A stretch of 41,859 nt of DNA from Clostridia bacterium (GTDB lineage Bacteria > Bacillota > Clostridia > Oscillospirales > Acutalibacteraceae). Below are positions 32,847-41,807 of this stretch, in pieces. The stretch covers positions 1 through 41,859 of the forward strand of contig JAFVBH010000011.1 of the NCBI GenBank assembly GCA_017480115.1, read 5' to 3'. The notes under the pieces were generated by a model, which made no database searches, was not told the origin of the DNA, and was given only the letters and a program-made list of their open reading frames with translations. Each line of letters opens with the position of its first letter. Within the stretch, counting starts at the first letter, position 1. The position numbers and the translations under genes are program-made.

Positions 32847-33764
32847 ATGTACTACCTGATCGAGGATACTTTAAGCCAGTGTACGCTGGAGGACTGCCAC
32901 AAGGACGCGCGTCAGTACGTGGCGGTCATGACGCCGGAGCAGTGGCTGCGGCACCGGGACAGGTTTGATATGGGTATCGATATTGAACCGGAGACGATGG
33001 AAATCTATAATACGAAAATTGAGGAAAACTACGATTCTCTGACGGGCACCTTTTCAATCCCCGACCGAACGAATATTACCGGCGAGGACATGCAGTTCGC
33101 CTTTGCGCTGGACGAGCGGGGCGTTGTTTTTATTGACAAAAGCGGCGCCGCCGATCGGATTGTACAGCGCATTTCCGCCACCAAAAAGTGGCGTATGCCC
33201 AGCTTGGAGCGGTTTCTTTACGATTTTTTGGTACAGATCATTCAGGGCGACCAGTCCCTGCTGGAACGCTTTGAACGGGAGCTTGAAACGATCGAAAGGT
33301 CTATTTTAAATGACGCAGACACTGCGGAGCTGACGCGTCTGCATGAGATTCGCGGCGATATTCTGGACCTGCGCACCCATTACGAGCAGCTCATGGATCT
33401 GGGGCAGGAGTTGGAGGAGAATGAAAACAACTTCTTTAAGCCGGAGAATGAACGGTATTTCCGCCTGTTTATCAATAAAATCTCCCGTCTGCAAGACTCT
33501 TCCGCCGCCCTGCGAGACTACACGATCCAACTGCGCGACCTGTATCAATCCCAGCTGGACGTAAAGCAAAATCGGATCATGACGGTGCTGACGGTCGTAA
33601 CAACGATTTTCATGCCCCTGACGCTGATTGTCGGCTGGTACGGCATGAATTTTAAATACATGCCCGAGCTGGACTCGCCCGTGGGGTATCCCATTGTAAT
33701 CATTGTCAGTCTCGTAATCATTATTGCCAGCCTTATCTTTTTTAAAAAGAAAAAATGGTTATAA
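32847..33764 (+). CDS. corA: CorA-family magnesium transporter
   Basis: 305 residues from the ATG at 32847 (AAGGAGAGG upstream). A cytoplasmic alpha/beta and long-helix region precedes two C-terminal TM helices. The conserved pore motif is GWYGMNFKYMPE between them (GMN at about 269-271), and the tail FFKKKKWL is typical. It forms pentamers that import Mg2+ or related divalent ions. Confidence 0.93.
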   Translation: MYYLIEDTLSQCTLEDCHKDARQYVAVMTPEQWLRHRDRFDMGIDIEPETMEIYNTKIEENYDSLTGTFSIPDRTNITGEDMQFAFALDERGVVFIDKSGAADRIVQRISATKKWRMPSLERFLYDFLVQIIQGDQSLLERFERELETIERSILNDADTAELTRLHEIRGDILDLRTHYEQLMDLGQELEENENNFFKPENERYFRLFINKISRLQDSSAALRDYTIQLRDLYQSQLDVKQNRIMTVLTVVTTIFMPLTLIVGWYGMNFKYMPELDSPVGYPIVIIVSLVIIIASLIFFKKKKWL

Positions 33765-33808
33765 ATGTTCTTTTTACACAAAAAGGAAATTCACAGGAGG
33801 AAAACAAT

Positions 33809-34900
33809 ATGGAAAAGAAAAAGAAGAGCGTCGGCAGACGCATTCTGAAAGCCATCGGCATCTGCCTGCTGGCGCTTGTCGTCGCGTTCGGCGGTTTGCT
33901 GGGGTATCTGTCTGCTACAGAGTACAAACCGGCGGATCAGACGCCGATCACCATTGCCGGACAGCCCACACGCACGTTAAACACCGGCGACACACTGAAA
34001 GTCATGACCTGGAACATCGGTTACGGTGCGCTGGGCGACAACGCCGATTTCTTTATGGACGGCGGCTCCATGGTCAACACCGCCGATGAAGCGCGGGTAC
34101 AGACAAACATGGCGGAGATTATCTCCGAGATCAACAATGTCGCGCCCGATCTGCTGATGCTGCAGGAGACCGACCGGGACTCCAAGCGCTCGCACCATGT
34201 GGACGAGCTGCAAAAAATTCAGTCCGAGACCGCGGGCGACTATGCCGTGACCTTTGCCAATAACTTCAAGGTCGCTTTCCTGCCCTATCCCGTACCGCCC
34301 ATCGGCAAAGTGGATTCCGGGCTTGCGACATTCAGTACATATCCCGTCAGCGAAGCGGAGCGTATCCAGCTGCCCATACCGTTCGCGTGGCCGATCCGCA
34401 TGGCAAATCTCAAGCGCTGCCTGCTGGTCAACCGTATCCCCTTCGCCGACAGCGACAAAGAGCTGGTGCTGGTCAACCTGCATCTCGAGGCTTATGACGA
34501 CGGCGAGGGCAAGGCGAAGCAGACCGCCATGCTGCTGGAGATTCTGAACGCCGAAGCCGAAAAGGGCAACTACGTGATTGCAGGCGGCGATTTCAATCAA
34601 ATTTTCTCCAATGCCGATACCGCCGCTTACCCCGCGCAGGCGGGCAAATGGCAGGCGGGCGAGATCGACGCAGAGGTCTTTACCGCAGACGGCTGGCAGC
34701 TGCTGATGGACGCCTCTGTTCCCAGCTGCCGTTCCCTTGATCAGTCTTATGAAGGCGCGGACAAAGCGGCGTTCCAGTATTATCTGATCGACGGCTTTAT
34801 CGTCTCCGCCAACGTAACCGTAAATACCTGCGCAACGCAAGATCTGCACTTCGTCTGCACCGACCACAATCCGGTACTGATGGAAGTAACACTGGGATAA
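33809..34900 (+). CDS. Membrane-anchored endonuclease/exonuclease/phosphatase family protein
   Basis: 363 residues from the ATG at 33809 (AGGAGG upstream). One TM/signal segment (about 10-33) leads to an external DNase I-like fold with VMTWNIGYGALGD, LLMLQETD (metal Glu), NLHLEA, GGDFNQ and TDHNPVLMEV (catalytic His). Relatives include secreted nucleases, sphingomyelinases and inositol phosphatases, and these motifs do not choose among them. It is the last gene of the operon, with a terminator 35 nt later. Confidence 0.88.
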   Translation: MEKKKKSVGRRILKAIGICLLALVVAFGGLLGYLSATEYKPADQTPITIAGQPTRTLNTGDTLKVMTWNIGYGALGDNADFFMDGGSMVNTADEARVQTNMAEIISEINNVAPDLLMLQETDRDSKRSHHVDELQKIQSETAGDYAVTFANNFKVAFLPYPVPPIGKVDSGLATFSTYPVSEAERIQLPIPFAWPIRMANLKRCLLVNRIPFADSDKELVLVNLHLEAYDDGEGKAKQTAMLLEILNAEAEKGNYVIAGGDFNQIFSNADTAAYPAQAGKWQAGEIDAEVFTADGWQLLMDASVPSCRSLDQSYEGADKAAFQYYLIDGFIVSANVTVNTCATQDLHFVCTDHNPVLMEVTLG

Positions 34901-34934
34901 CCCGCCGCAGAAAACCACACGTTTAACGACGCCG

Positions 34935-34976
34935 AAAATCCGCGTGATTGATTGAATCAGTCATGCGGATTTTATT
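34935..34976 (+). terminator. Terminator of the 28723-34900 operon
   Basis: AAAATCCGC...GCGGATTTT with inner TGA/TCA pairs, followed by TTATTAATTTT. Confidence 0.78.
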
Positions 34977-35006
34977 AATTTTGCATAAAACTTGCGTGTT
35001 TTCATC

Positions 35007-35035
35007 TTGTAAAATGGGTAACAATGGTTTATAAT
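35007..35035 (+). promoter_or_regulatory. Promoter of the second GPH transporter gene
   Basis: TTGTAA (35007-35012), a 17-nt spacer and TATAAT (35030-35035), 39 nt before the ATG at 35075. Confidence 0.75.
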
Positions 35036-35074
35036 AGACAGGAAATGATTTTTTCACAAAAAGGATGGACATTT

Positions 35075-36568
35075 ATGACAGAAAAGAAATACGTGCCGAA
35101 AAGCGAATCGGTGGTCTACGCCGTCGCTGCGCTCGGGCAGGGGCTGGTATATAGCTGTATGTCCAGCTACATTACCGACTTCTATATGAACGTGCTGGCG
35201 CTGAACGCCTGGTTCGTGATCCTGCTGATGTTGTTTGCCCGCGTGTGGGACGCCATCAACGACCCGCTGATGGGCATGATCGTTGACCGCCACAAGACCA
35301 AATGGGGCAGACTGAAACCGTATCCTGTCATCACGATCCTGCCCATCGCCCTGCTTACCATCATGATGTTTACAAAGCCCTGGGGCTTTGACGTTTCTGA
35401 AAAAAGTATCGGCATGTATATCTATGTCGCGGCGGTCTATGTCCTCTGGGGTATGGTCTACACCTCCAGCGACGTGCCGTTCTGGAGCATGCCGAACCTG
35501 ATGACGCCCAATCACAAGGAGCGGGCAAAGATCGCCTCCTACGGCAGAACCGTCGGCGGCGTCGGTTCCGCGGTCACCGTGGCGCTGCCCATTATTCTCG
35601 GCTTTATCCCCGCCCTTGCCGGACGCGAGGACTTTAACGATATTAAATACGTCATCATGGCGATCTCCATGACGGTGATCGGTATGCCGCTGTTCGCCAT
35701 GTCTTCCTTTAAGGTCAAGGAGCGCATTGACCTGCCCAACGCCAAGCGCAAAGACCCCGGCGAACCCTCCACCCTTTCCAGAATTTTTCACTGTAAGCCG
35801 CTGATGCTGGTGGTGCTGGCGGGCATTCTCAGCTTCGGCAGATACATGCTGCAGGCGGCGGCGCCCCACGTAGCGCGCTACGCGGGCTTCTACATCGGCA
35901 TCGACCCCGCCACCGCGACGCTGGAACAGCTGAATAAAAACATGTCCACCGTCGCCATGATCATTCAGATTTGTACGGCGGTCGGCATGTTCGGCGCGAT
36001 GGTATTTTTGCCCAAGCTTTACGAAAAATTTGAATACCGCACGCTGATGATCGTCTCCTGTCTGGGCGGCTTCGGCGCGAGCCTTTTGGCGCTGGCTGTG
36101 GGCTGGATCTTTAAAAACCTCTGGCTGTGCATTCCGTTCTTTATCATTATGGCGATCCCGCTGGGCGTTATCAACGTGGTTTCCGGCATCATGGTCTTTG
36201 ACTGTCTGGACTATATGGAATGGCAGACCGGCTACCGCGATACCGGTCTCGGCTCGGCTTGCCAGTCTTTCGTCAACAAGCTGGGCAACGCGCTGGCAAC
36301 CGTCGCGATTATTGCAATGTATCTTGTGATCCATCTCGACGTCAGCAAGCTGAACACCGGCGGCGACGCGGCAATCAACGCGGCGATGAGCCTGACAAGC
36401 GGGCAAAACTTCGCCATGTATTCCCTTGTAACGCTGGTACCCGGCGTCAGCCTGCTGCTGACTGCGATCCCGCTGTTCTTCTATGATTTCATCGGTGAGA
36501 AAAAGAAAAAGGTTATGAACGAGCTGGGCGAGAAGCGCAAAGAGCGTGGCATCGAAATTTCGGAATAA
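35075..36568 (+). CDS. GPH-family sugar:cation symporter
   Basis: 497 residues from the ATG at 35075 (AAAGGA upstream). The signature ARVWDAINDPLMGMIVDRHKTKWGRLKPY is in loop 2-3. Twelve TM helices; VLWGMVYTSSDVPFWSMPNLMT and FDCLDYMEWQTGYRDTGL are typical of this group. It probably imports a plant or host oligosaccharide; no substrate is assigned. It is a single gene with its own promoter and terminator. Confidence 0.92.
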   Translation: MTEKKYVPKSESVVYAVAALGQGLVYSCMSSYITDFYMNVLALNAWFVILLMLFARVWDAINDPLMGMIVDRHKTKWGRLKPYPVITILPIALLTIMMFTKPWGFDVSEKSIGMYIYVAAVYVLWGMVYTSSDVPFWSMPNLMTPNHKERAKIASYGRTVGGVGSAVTVALPIILGFIPALAGREDFNDIKYVIMAISMTVIGMPLFAMSSFKVKERIDLPNAKRKDPGEPSTLSRIFHCKPLMLVVLAGILSFGRYMLQAAAPHVARYAGFYIGIDPATATLEQLNKNMSTVAMIIQICTAVGMFGAMVFLPKLYEKFEYRTLMIVSCLGGFGASLLALAVGWIFKNLWLCIPFFIIMAIPLGVINVVSGIMVFDCLDYMEWQTGYRDTGLGSACQSFVNKLGNALATVAIIAMYLVIHLDVSKLNTGGDAAINAAMSLTSGQNFAMYSLVTLVPGVSLLLTAIPLFFYDFIGEKKKKVMNELGEKRKERGIEISE

Positions 36569-36598
36569 TCTGAGGTTGGCGACAATCGAACCATGCAC

Positions 36599-36632
36599 CG
36601 GCAAAGCAGTCCGTCTGCTTTGCCGATTTTTA
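36599..36632 (+). terminator. Terminator after the second GPH gene
   Basis: 11-bp perfect stem CGGCAAAGCAG / CTGCTTTGCCG followed by ATTTTTA. Confidence 0.9.
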
Positions 36633-36676
36633 CGCTTTCTCTGCAAACCGCGCCTCCCTTTGACGAAAAAGTCCTA

Positions 36677-36705
36677 TTGACTTATTGCATGGGATTCATT
36701 AGAAT
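36677..36705 (+). promoter_or_regulatory. Promoter of the MacAB-like operon
   Basis: TTGACT (36677-36682), a 17-nt spacer and TAGAAT (36700-36705). A leader of about 95 nt with an AGACG-GCG-CGTCT hairpin follows. A second AT-rich promoter nearer the gene is possible. Confidence 0.7.
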
Positions 36706-36807
36706 ATAGACGGCGCGTCTGAATTTAAGAAACATTTGGATATTCTTTAGAATATTTTAAGAATTGTATACTATATTATAAAGGTCAAATATATAGGAGG
36801 AATCTTT

Positions 36808-38100
36808 ATGAAAAAAATTTCGGCAGTATTGGCAGCGTTGCTGGCGCTCACACTGTTGGCAGGGTGCGGCGCCGACAAAAACAACACGGCGTCGGTACAA
36901 TCCGTGGCGATGATCTGCGGCATCGGCTCCACCATGCGCATAGAACGCTTTGCGGGCGTCATAGAGCCTAAAAGCGAAACGCAGCTCAAACGGGACGAGG
37001 ACAAAACCGTGGCGGAGATCCGTGTAAAACCCGGCGATACCGTGGTAAAAGATCAGGTCTTGTTTACATACGAGCAGGAGCAGGTCTCCATCAATCTGGA
37101 ACGGGCGCAGCTGGAGCTGGATCAGCTTCGCAACACGCTGACGTCCAAGCGCAGTGAGATTTCCGCGCTGGAGCAGGAACGCGCCGCCGCGTCTGCGGAC
37201 AGCAAGCTTTCCTACACGTTGGAGATCCAGTCGCTGAATGCGGAGATCACAGAGACCAACTACAGCATCTCCGCAAAGGAAAAGGAAATTGAAAAGATCC
37301 GCACCTCCCTGTCCAATCTCGAGGTCAAGTCCCCTGTGAACGGACAGGTACAGGCGGTCAACGAAAACGGTTCTGACAGCATGGGCAATCCCATGCCCCT
37401 GATCACCATTATGGAGACCGGCGGCTACCGCGTGAAGGGCTATATCAACGAGAACAACATGGGCGCGCTCACCGAGGGCATGCAGGTACTGGTGCGCTCC
37501 CGTGTAGACGATACGGTCCGGCAGGGCAGCATCACATCGGTGGACTATTCCAACCCGAAATCCTCCTCCGCGAGTGACTATGTAATGTACGACAGCGGGG
37601 ACGACGAAACCGTCACCTCCAACAAATATCCGTTCTATGCGGAGTTGGAAGTTTCCGACGGCTTCATCATCGGCCAGCATGTATATATTGAACCGGATTA
37701 CGGACAGAATGATACAGCGGAGCAGCCGGAGCTGCCCTCCTATTACATTAATGACGCGGACAGCGACCCGTGGGTTTGGGCGCAGGGCAAAAACGGAAAG
37801 CTGGAAAAACGCGCAGTCACCCTTGGCGCATATAACGCGGACGCGGATACCTATCCCGTCGCCGACGGGCTGACTGCGGAGGATTTCATCGCTTTCCCCG
37901 AAGAGGGGCTTTCCGCGGGCATGGTATGCGTCGAATATAACGATATGGCGTATGACGATGATGTGTTATATGATGACGGCGACATCATGTACGACGATGC
38001 GGACATTGACGGCGTCGTGGATACTGACGGCAACGGGGACGACGCGCCCATCGTTTACGGCGGCGCGGTTCCCGCCTCCACGGGGAGGGCTGCGGGATGA
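36808..38100 (+). CDS. Lipoprotein adaptor (HlyD/MacA-like) with acidic tail
   Basis: 430 residues. Lipoprotein signal with lipobox LLAGC (Cys20). A beta/biotinyl-lipoyl-like segment (ETQLKRDEDKTVAEIRVKPG) and a coiled-coil hairpin (about 95-165) are followed by VKSPVNGQVQAV and a beta-barrel region. The last 50 residues are very acidic (DDDVLYDDGDIMYDDADID, then DTDGNGDD) and look able to bind cations. The adaptor should link the ABC permease to the exported substrate outside the membrane. The stop overlaps the ATPase start by 4 nt. Confidence 0.85.
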   Translation: MKKISAVLAALLALTLLAGCGADKNNTASVQSVAMICGIGSTMRIERFAGVIEPKSETQLKRDEDKTVAEIRVKPGDTVVKDQVLFTYEQEQVSINLERAQLELDQLRNTLTSKRSEISALEQERAAASADSKLSYTLEIQSLNAEITETNYSISAKEKEIEKIRTSLSNLEVKSPVNGQVQAVNENGSDSMGNPMPLITIMETGGYRVKGYINENNMGALTEGMQVLVRSRVDDTVRQGSITSVDYSNPKSSSASDYVMYDSGDDETVTSNKYPFYAELEVSDGFIIGQHVYIEPDYGQNDTAEQPELPSYYINDADSDPWVWAQGKNGKLEKRAVTLGAYNADADTYPVADGLTAEDFIAFPEEGLSAGMVCVEYNDMAYDDDVLYDDGDIMYDDADIDGVVDTDGNGDDAPIVYGGAVPASTGRAAG

Positions 38101-38777
38101 TTCTGGAAATGCATGACATTTGCAAGGATTATCCGATGGGAAAATCCGTGACCCACGTACTGAAAAACGTTGATTTAACCGTGAACGAGGGGGATTACCT
38201 TGCGATCATGGGACCCTCCGGTTCGGGGAAATCCACGCTGATGAATCTGATCGGCTGTCTGGACGTTCCCACCTCGGGGACGTATATCCTCGGCGGCAGA
38301 AATATGACAAAATGCACCGACAATCAGCTGGCAGACGTGCGCAATAAAGAGATCGGCTTCGTGTTCCAGTCCTTCCACCTTCTGCCGAAGCTGAACGCGC
38401 TGGACAATGCCGCCTTGCCGCTGCTGTACGGCGGCGTCGGGAAGACGGAACGGCGGGAACGAGCGTTGGAGGCGCTGAAGATCGTGGGCTTGGAAGATCG
38501 GATTGACCACCGCCCTGATCAGCTCTCCGGCGGTCAGTGCCAGCGCGTGGCGATCGCCCGCGCCATTGTCGGGCAGCCGAAGCTGCTGCTTGCCGACGAA
38601 CCCACCGGCGCGCTGGATTCCGAATCCGGACGCATGGTGCTTGCGCTGTTTGAGCAGCTGCATAAAAACGGCGCGACCATTATCATGATTACCCACGATC
38701 GGGACGTTGCGTCCCATGCCCACAGCATCAAGTATATTCGGGACGGGATTCTGACGGGAGGCGAAACCTATGCGTAA
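38097..38777 (+). CDS. ABC transporter ATPase, MacB/LolD type
   Basis: 226 residues. Walker A GPSGSGKST (about 38-46), Q-loop FVFQSFHLLPKLNALDNAALP, signature LSGGQCQRVAIARA, Walker B LLLADEPTGALD and H-loop ITHD. This is the subgroup that powers mechanotransmission exporters and antimicrobial-peptide resistance systems rather than importers. Start and stop both overlap the neighbouring genes, so the unit is tightly coupled. Confidence 0.95.
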   Translation: MILEMHDICKDYPMGKSVTHVLKNVDLTVNEGDYLAIMGPSGSGKSTLMNLIGCLDVPTSGTYILGGRNMTKCTDNQLADVRNKEIGFVFQSFHLLPKLNALDNAALPLLYGGVGKTERRERALEALKIVGLEDRIDHRPDQLSGGQCQRVAIARAIVGQPKLLLADEPTGALDSESGRMVLALFEQLHKNGATIIMITHDRDVASHAHSIKYIRDGILTGGETYA

Positions 38778-40314
38778 AACCGTAAAGAAAACCTTGCTGA
38801 TTCTTATCATTGTCCTTGTGATCATCGGTCTGCTGTGCGGCGGCTTACTGCTGCTGCGCAACCTGCGCCGCAAGCCTGTCAATGTATTTGCCGTATCCGA
38901 TTTTGCAATGACGGACGACTACAGCGCCATGTCAGAGACTTACGGCTCGGTGGAAACCGACAATCTGCAAAAAATCCTGCTGACAGAGACGCAGACCGTG
39001 ACCGAAATCTTTGTCAAGGAGGGACAGGAGGTCAAAGCAGGCGACAAGCTGCTCGCCTTTGACACCACACTGACGGATCTGGACATCAGCCGCGCGGAGA
39101 TCAACGTCAAGCGGCTGGAGCTGCAGCAGACCACCGCGCAGAACGAGTTATCCCGCTTGCGCAATCTTACGCCGCACCGTTCGGTGCTGGTGACCCCCGA
39201 TCCGGATTCCGTGGTCTATACCCCGCAGGAAACACCGAAAAAGCTGGGCGGTTCCGGCACGGAAAGCGATCCGTATTACTATCTTTGGGGAGCGGGCGAT
39301 TCCGTAGACAGCGCCCTGCTCGCCGAATTGTTCCCCGCTGCGGAGACGGAGGAAACGCCGTCGCAGGCGGTATATCTCGTCCTGATTGAGCGGGAGGACA
39401 ACGCGCTGAACGCGCCCATCACCGACAGCCGCGGCATTCGGCTGGAACAGGACGAATCCGGCGTCAGCTTCGGCTTCTTTACCCCGTATATCCCCGAAAA
39501 TATACAGCAGTATGAGGAAAAACCCGCGCCGTATTATCAGGAATCCGGCTCCGATTACACCGCCGCCGAGCTTTCACGCATGCGGGCGGAAAAGGAGCAG
39601 GAGCTGCGGGAGCTGGCGGTCTCTGTCAAGATTGCGCAGCTGGAGCTGGACAAACTGAAAAAAGAAACCGCGGACGGCGTTGTTTACAGCACGGTATCCG
39701 GCACGGTCAAAGCAGTGCGCGATCCCGTGGAGGCGTATAACGAAAGCAAGCCGGTGGTCGAAGTCTCCGCCGGGGGCGGCTACTATATCACAGGCACCAT
39801 GAGCGAGCTGGAGCTGGACAGCGTCAAGGTCGGGCAGACCGTACAGCTGGTCTCCTACTCTGAATATGGCATGGAAACCGGCTGTGAGGGCACGATTGTC
39901 GAGATTTCCCAATATCCCGCCGCCAATGCCGACCACTATTCCTACGACAGCAACAACAATGTATCCTATTACCCGTTCAAGGTATTTGTCGCCGACGACG
40001 CCGACCTGCGGGAGGGCGACTTTGTCAGCATCTCCTATCAAAGCAGCGCGGAGGCGGGCGCGCCCCTATTTTTGGAGAACGCATTTATCCGCACGGAAAA
40101 CGGCAGCAGCTATGTCTACGTGCGGGGCGAAGACGGGCTGCTGGAGCAGCGCACCGTCCGCCTGGGCAAAGACCTTTGGGGCTGGTCGACGCAGATCAAG
40201 AGCGGGCTTTCCGAAGACGATTATATAGCGTTCCCCTACGGCACGGACGTGGTCGAGGGCGCAAAAACCGTGGAAGCCGAGCCGGACGCGCTGTATGCGG
40301 GCGCATGGTTTTAA
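38770..40314 (+). CDS. Second adaptor protein (HlyD/MacA-like), membrane-anchored
   Basis: 514 residues. One N-terminal TM helix (about 8-31) and no lipobox. A first lipoyl/coil segment (VTEIFVKEGQEVKAGDKLL, then SRAEINVKRLELQQT) is separated from the second coil (ELSRMRAEKEQELRELAV) by an approximately 130-residue insertion (about 130-265) containing GSGTESDPYYYLWG. Then come VVYSTVSGTVKAV and a beta-barrel part. Having two different adaptors in one operon is unusual; they may form a mixed ring. Confidence 0.85.
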   Translation: MRKTVKKTLLILIIVLVIIGLLCGGLLLLRNLRRKPVNVFAVSDFAMTDDYSAMSETYGSVETDNLQKILLTETQTVTEIFVKEGQEVKAGDKLLAFDTTLTDLDISRAEINVKRLELQQTTAQNELSRLRNLTPHRSVLVTPDPDSVVYTPQETPKKLGGSGTESDPYYYLWGAGDSVDSALLAELFPAAETEETPSQAVYLVLIEREDNALNAPITDSRGIRLEQDESGVSFGFFTPYIPENIQQYEEKPAPYYQESGSDYTAAELSRMRAEKEQELRELAVSVKIAQLELDKLKKETADGVVYSTVSGTVKAVRDPVEAYNESKPVVEVSAGGGYYITGTMSELELDSVKVGQTVQLVSYSEYGMETGCEGTIVEISQYPAANADHYSYDSNNNVSYYPFKVFVADDADLREGDFVSISYQSSAEAGAPLFLENAFIRTENGSSYVYVRGEDGLLEQRTVRLGKDLWGWSTQIKSGLSEDDYIAFPYGTDVVEGAKTVEAEPDALYAGAWF

Positions 40315-40329
40315 AAGGAGGGACGCGTT

Positions 40330-41577
40330 ATGTTTGAAAATATCTCAATTTCTTTTCAGGGCATCTGGTCGCATAAGATGCGCTCCCTGCTGACGATGCT
40401 GGGCATCATCATCGGTATCGCCTCGATCATTACCATCGTGTCCACCATCAAGGGCACCAACGAGCAGATCAAGGAAAACCTGATCGGCGCGGGCAACAAC
40501 GTCATTACCGTCAGTCTTACCCAAAACGGCAACGAGTACGAATTTGACTATCAGGGGCTGCCGAACGGCGTCAGCGTGATCGACGAGCAGACCCGCGCCG
40601 CGCTGGATACCCTCGGCAGCGTGCAGGCGACTTCCCTGTTCCGCAGTCGCAGCTACGCGGAAAATATTTATTTCCGCAACAACGCCTTTAACGGCGCCGT
40701 TTACGGCATCGACAGCCATTATTTCAGCGTTAACGGCTACAGCGTCAACGCGGGCAGAACCTTTCTGGACGGGGATTTTACCGACCGGCGCAAGGTCGCG
40801 ATTGTTGACGCGACAACCTCCACCAAGCTGTTTCAGGGAGAGAACCCGCTGGGCAACACCATCGAGATGAACGGCGAGCCGTTCACGGTGGTGGGCGTGG
40901 TGACAAAGACCGGCGCTTCCGCGCCGACAATCCGGAATATGAGCGATTACGAGCTGTATGCCGATAATTCCACCGGTACCGTCTTTATCCCCGAAAGCTG
41001 CTGGCCGATCATCTACCGCTACGACGAGCCGCAAGCGGTGGCTGTCCGCGCGACCTCCACCGACGATATGACCGCTGCGGGCAAAAACGTCGCCGACAGC
41101 CTGAACGATACGCAGATCAGCGATATGCGATTTTCCTATGCCGCCAATAACCTGCTGGAACAGGCGGCGGATCTGCAGGAGCTGGCGAACTCCACAAACA
41201 GCCAGCTGATTTGGATTGCCGGCATCTCCCTGCTGGTGGGCGGTATCGGCGTGATGAATATTATGATGGTCTCGGTCACAGAGCGTACGAAAGAAATCGG
41301 TCTGAAAAAAGCCATCGGCGCAAGACGCAAACGGATTCTTGCCCAATTTTTGACCGAAGCTGCGGTACTGACCGCCATCGGCGGCCTGTTGGGCGTGCTG
41401 TCCGGCATCGGGCTGGCGAAGATGCTGTCGGTCATTATGTCCACGCCGGCGGCGGTGAGCCTTCCGGCATGCGTGATTGCGGTGGCGTTCTCCACATTGA
41501 TCGGCATTATCTTCGGGCTTGTCCCCGCCGTCAAAGCGTCAAAGCTGAACCCCATAGAAGCGCTGAACAGGGAATAA
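40330..41577 (+). CDS. MacB/FtsX-family permease of ABC exporter
   Basis: 415 residues. TM1 (about 18-38, MLGIIIGIASIITIVSTIKG) is followed by a large external MacB-type domain (about 45-285) and three TM helices (WIAGISLLVGGIGVMNIMMV onward). GxRRKRILxQFLTEA and the C-terminal LNPIEALNRE are family hallmarks. It has the architecture of MacB/YknZ fused-domain permeases but with the ATPase encoded separately, as in YknXYZ of Bacillus. RBS AAGGAGG. Confidence 0.94.
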   Translation: MFENISISFQGIWSHKMRSLLTMLGIIIGIASIITIVSTIKGTNEQIKENLIGAGNNVITVSLTQNGNEYEFDYQGLPNGVSVIDEQTRAALDTLGSVQATSLFRSRSYAENIYFRNNAFNGAVYGIDSHYFSVNGYSVNAGRTFLDGDFTDRRKVAIVDATTSTKLFQGENPLGNTIEMNGEPFTVVGVVTKTGASAPTIRNMSDYELYADNSTGTVFIPESCWPIIYRYDEPQAVAVRATSTDDMTAAGKNVADSLNDTQISDMRFSYAANNLLEQAADLQELANSTNSQLIWIAGISLLVGGIGVMNIMMVSVTERTKEIGLKKAIGARRKRILAQFLTEAAVLTAIGGLLGVLSGIGLAKMLSVIMSTPAAVSLPACVIAVAFSTLIGIIFGLVPAVKASKLNPIEALNRE

Positions 41578-41589
41578 CGACAAAAAGCC

Positions 41590-41620
41590 AAAACAGACCC
41601 GCCCCGGCGCGTCTGTTTTC
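41590..41620 (+). terminator. Terminator of the MacAB-like operon
   Basis: AAAACAGAC / GTCTGTTTT, 9-bp stem around a GC-rich 12-nt loop, ending in TTTTC, 13 nt after the stop. Confidence 0.82.
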
Positions 41621-41633
41621 ATGCGGGATGCAA

Positions 41634-41703
41634 AATTCGGAAGGCGGAATTTCGGAACCCTGCGGGTGGATTTATAAATCAAAATATCGGACTTCGCTTG
41701 TAG
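41634..41703. repeat. Dispersed palindromic repeat, left half, interrupted by IS110
   Basis: GGCGGAATTTCGGAA, CTGCGGGTGGATTTATAA and CGCTTGTAG follow the order of the intact units near 13098-13155 and 28450-28465. The expected next bases GGACGG are replaced by the start of the IS. Confidence 0.75.
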
Positions 41704-41710
41704 ATAATAT

Positions 41711-41806
41711 GTAAGGTCCCCTCTTGTAGGATCGTGGATTTATCTGTAAAATGATTAGTTGTAAAAAACAAATACAGCATTACCGCATACAAGAAGGAGA
41801 CCTTAC
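41711..41806 (+). promoter_or_regulatory. Inverted repeat in IS110 leader enclosing the transposase RBS (copy B)
   Basis: GTAAGGTCCCCTCTTGT (41711-41727) pairs with ACAAGAAGGAGACCTTAC (41789-41806), and the second arm holds the AAGGAG ribosome binding site 1-2 codons before the ATG. Confidence 0.55.
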
Positions 41807-41807
41807 A

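Noticed and set aside
35054..36646. 530-codon minus-strand frame
   Set aside because: It is antisense to the GPH transporter gene and gives a His/Asp/Arg-rich product without features; the plus frame has TM helices, a promoter and a terminator.
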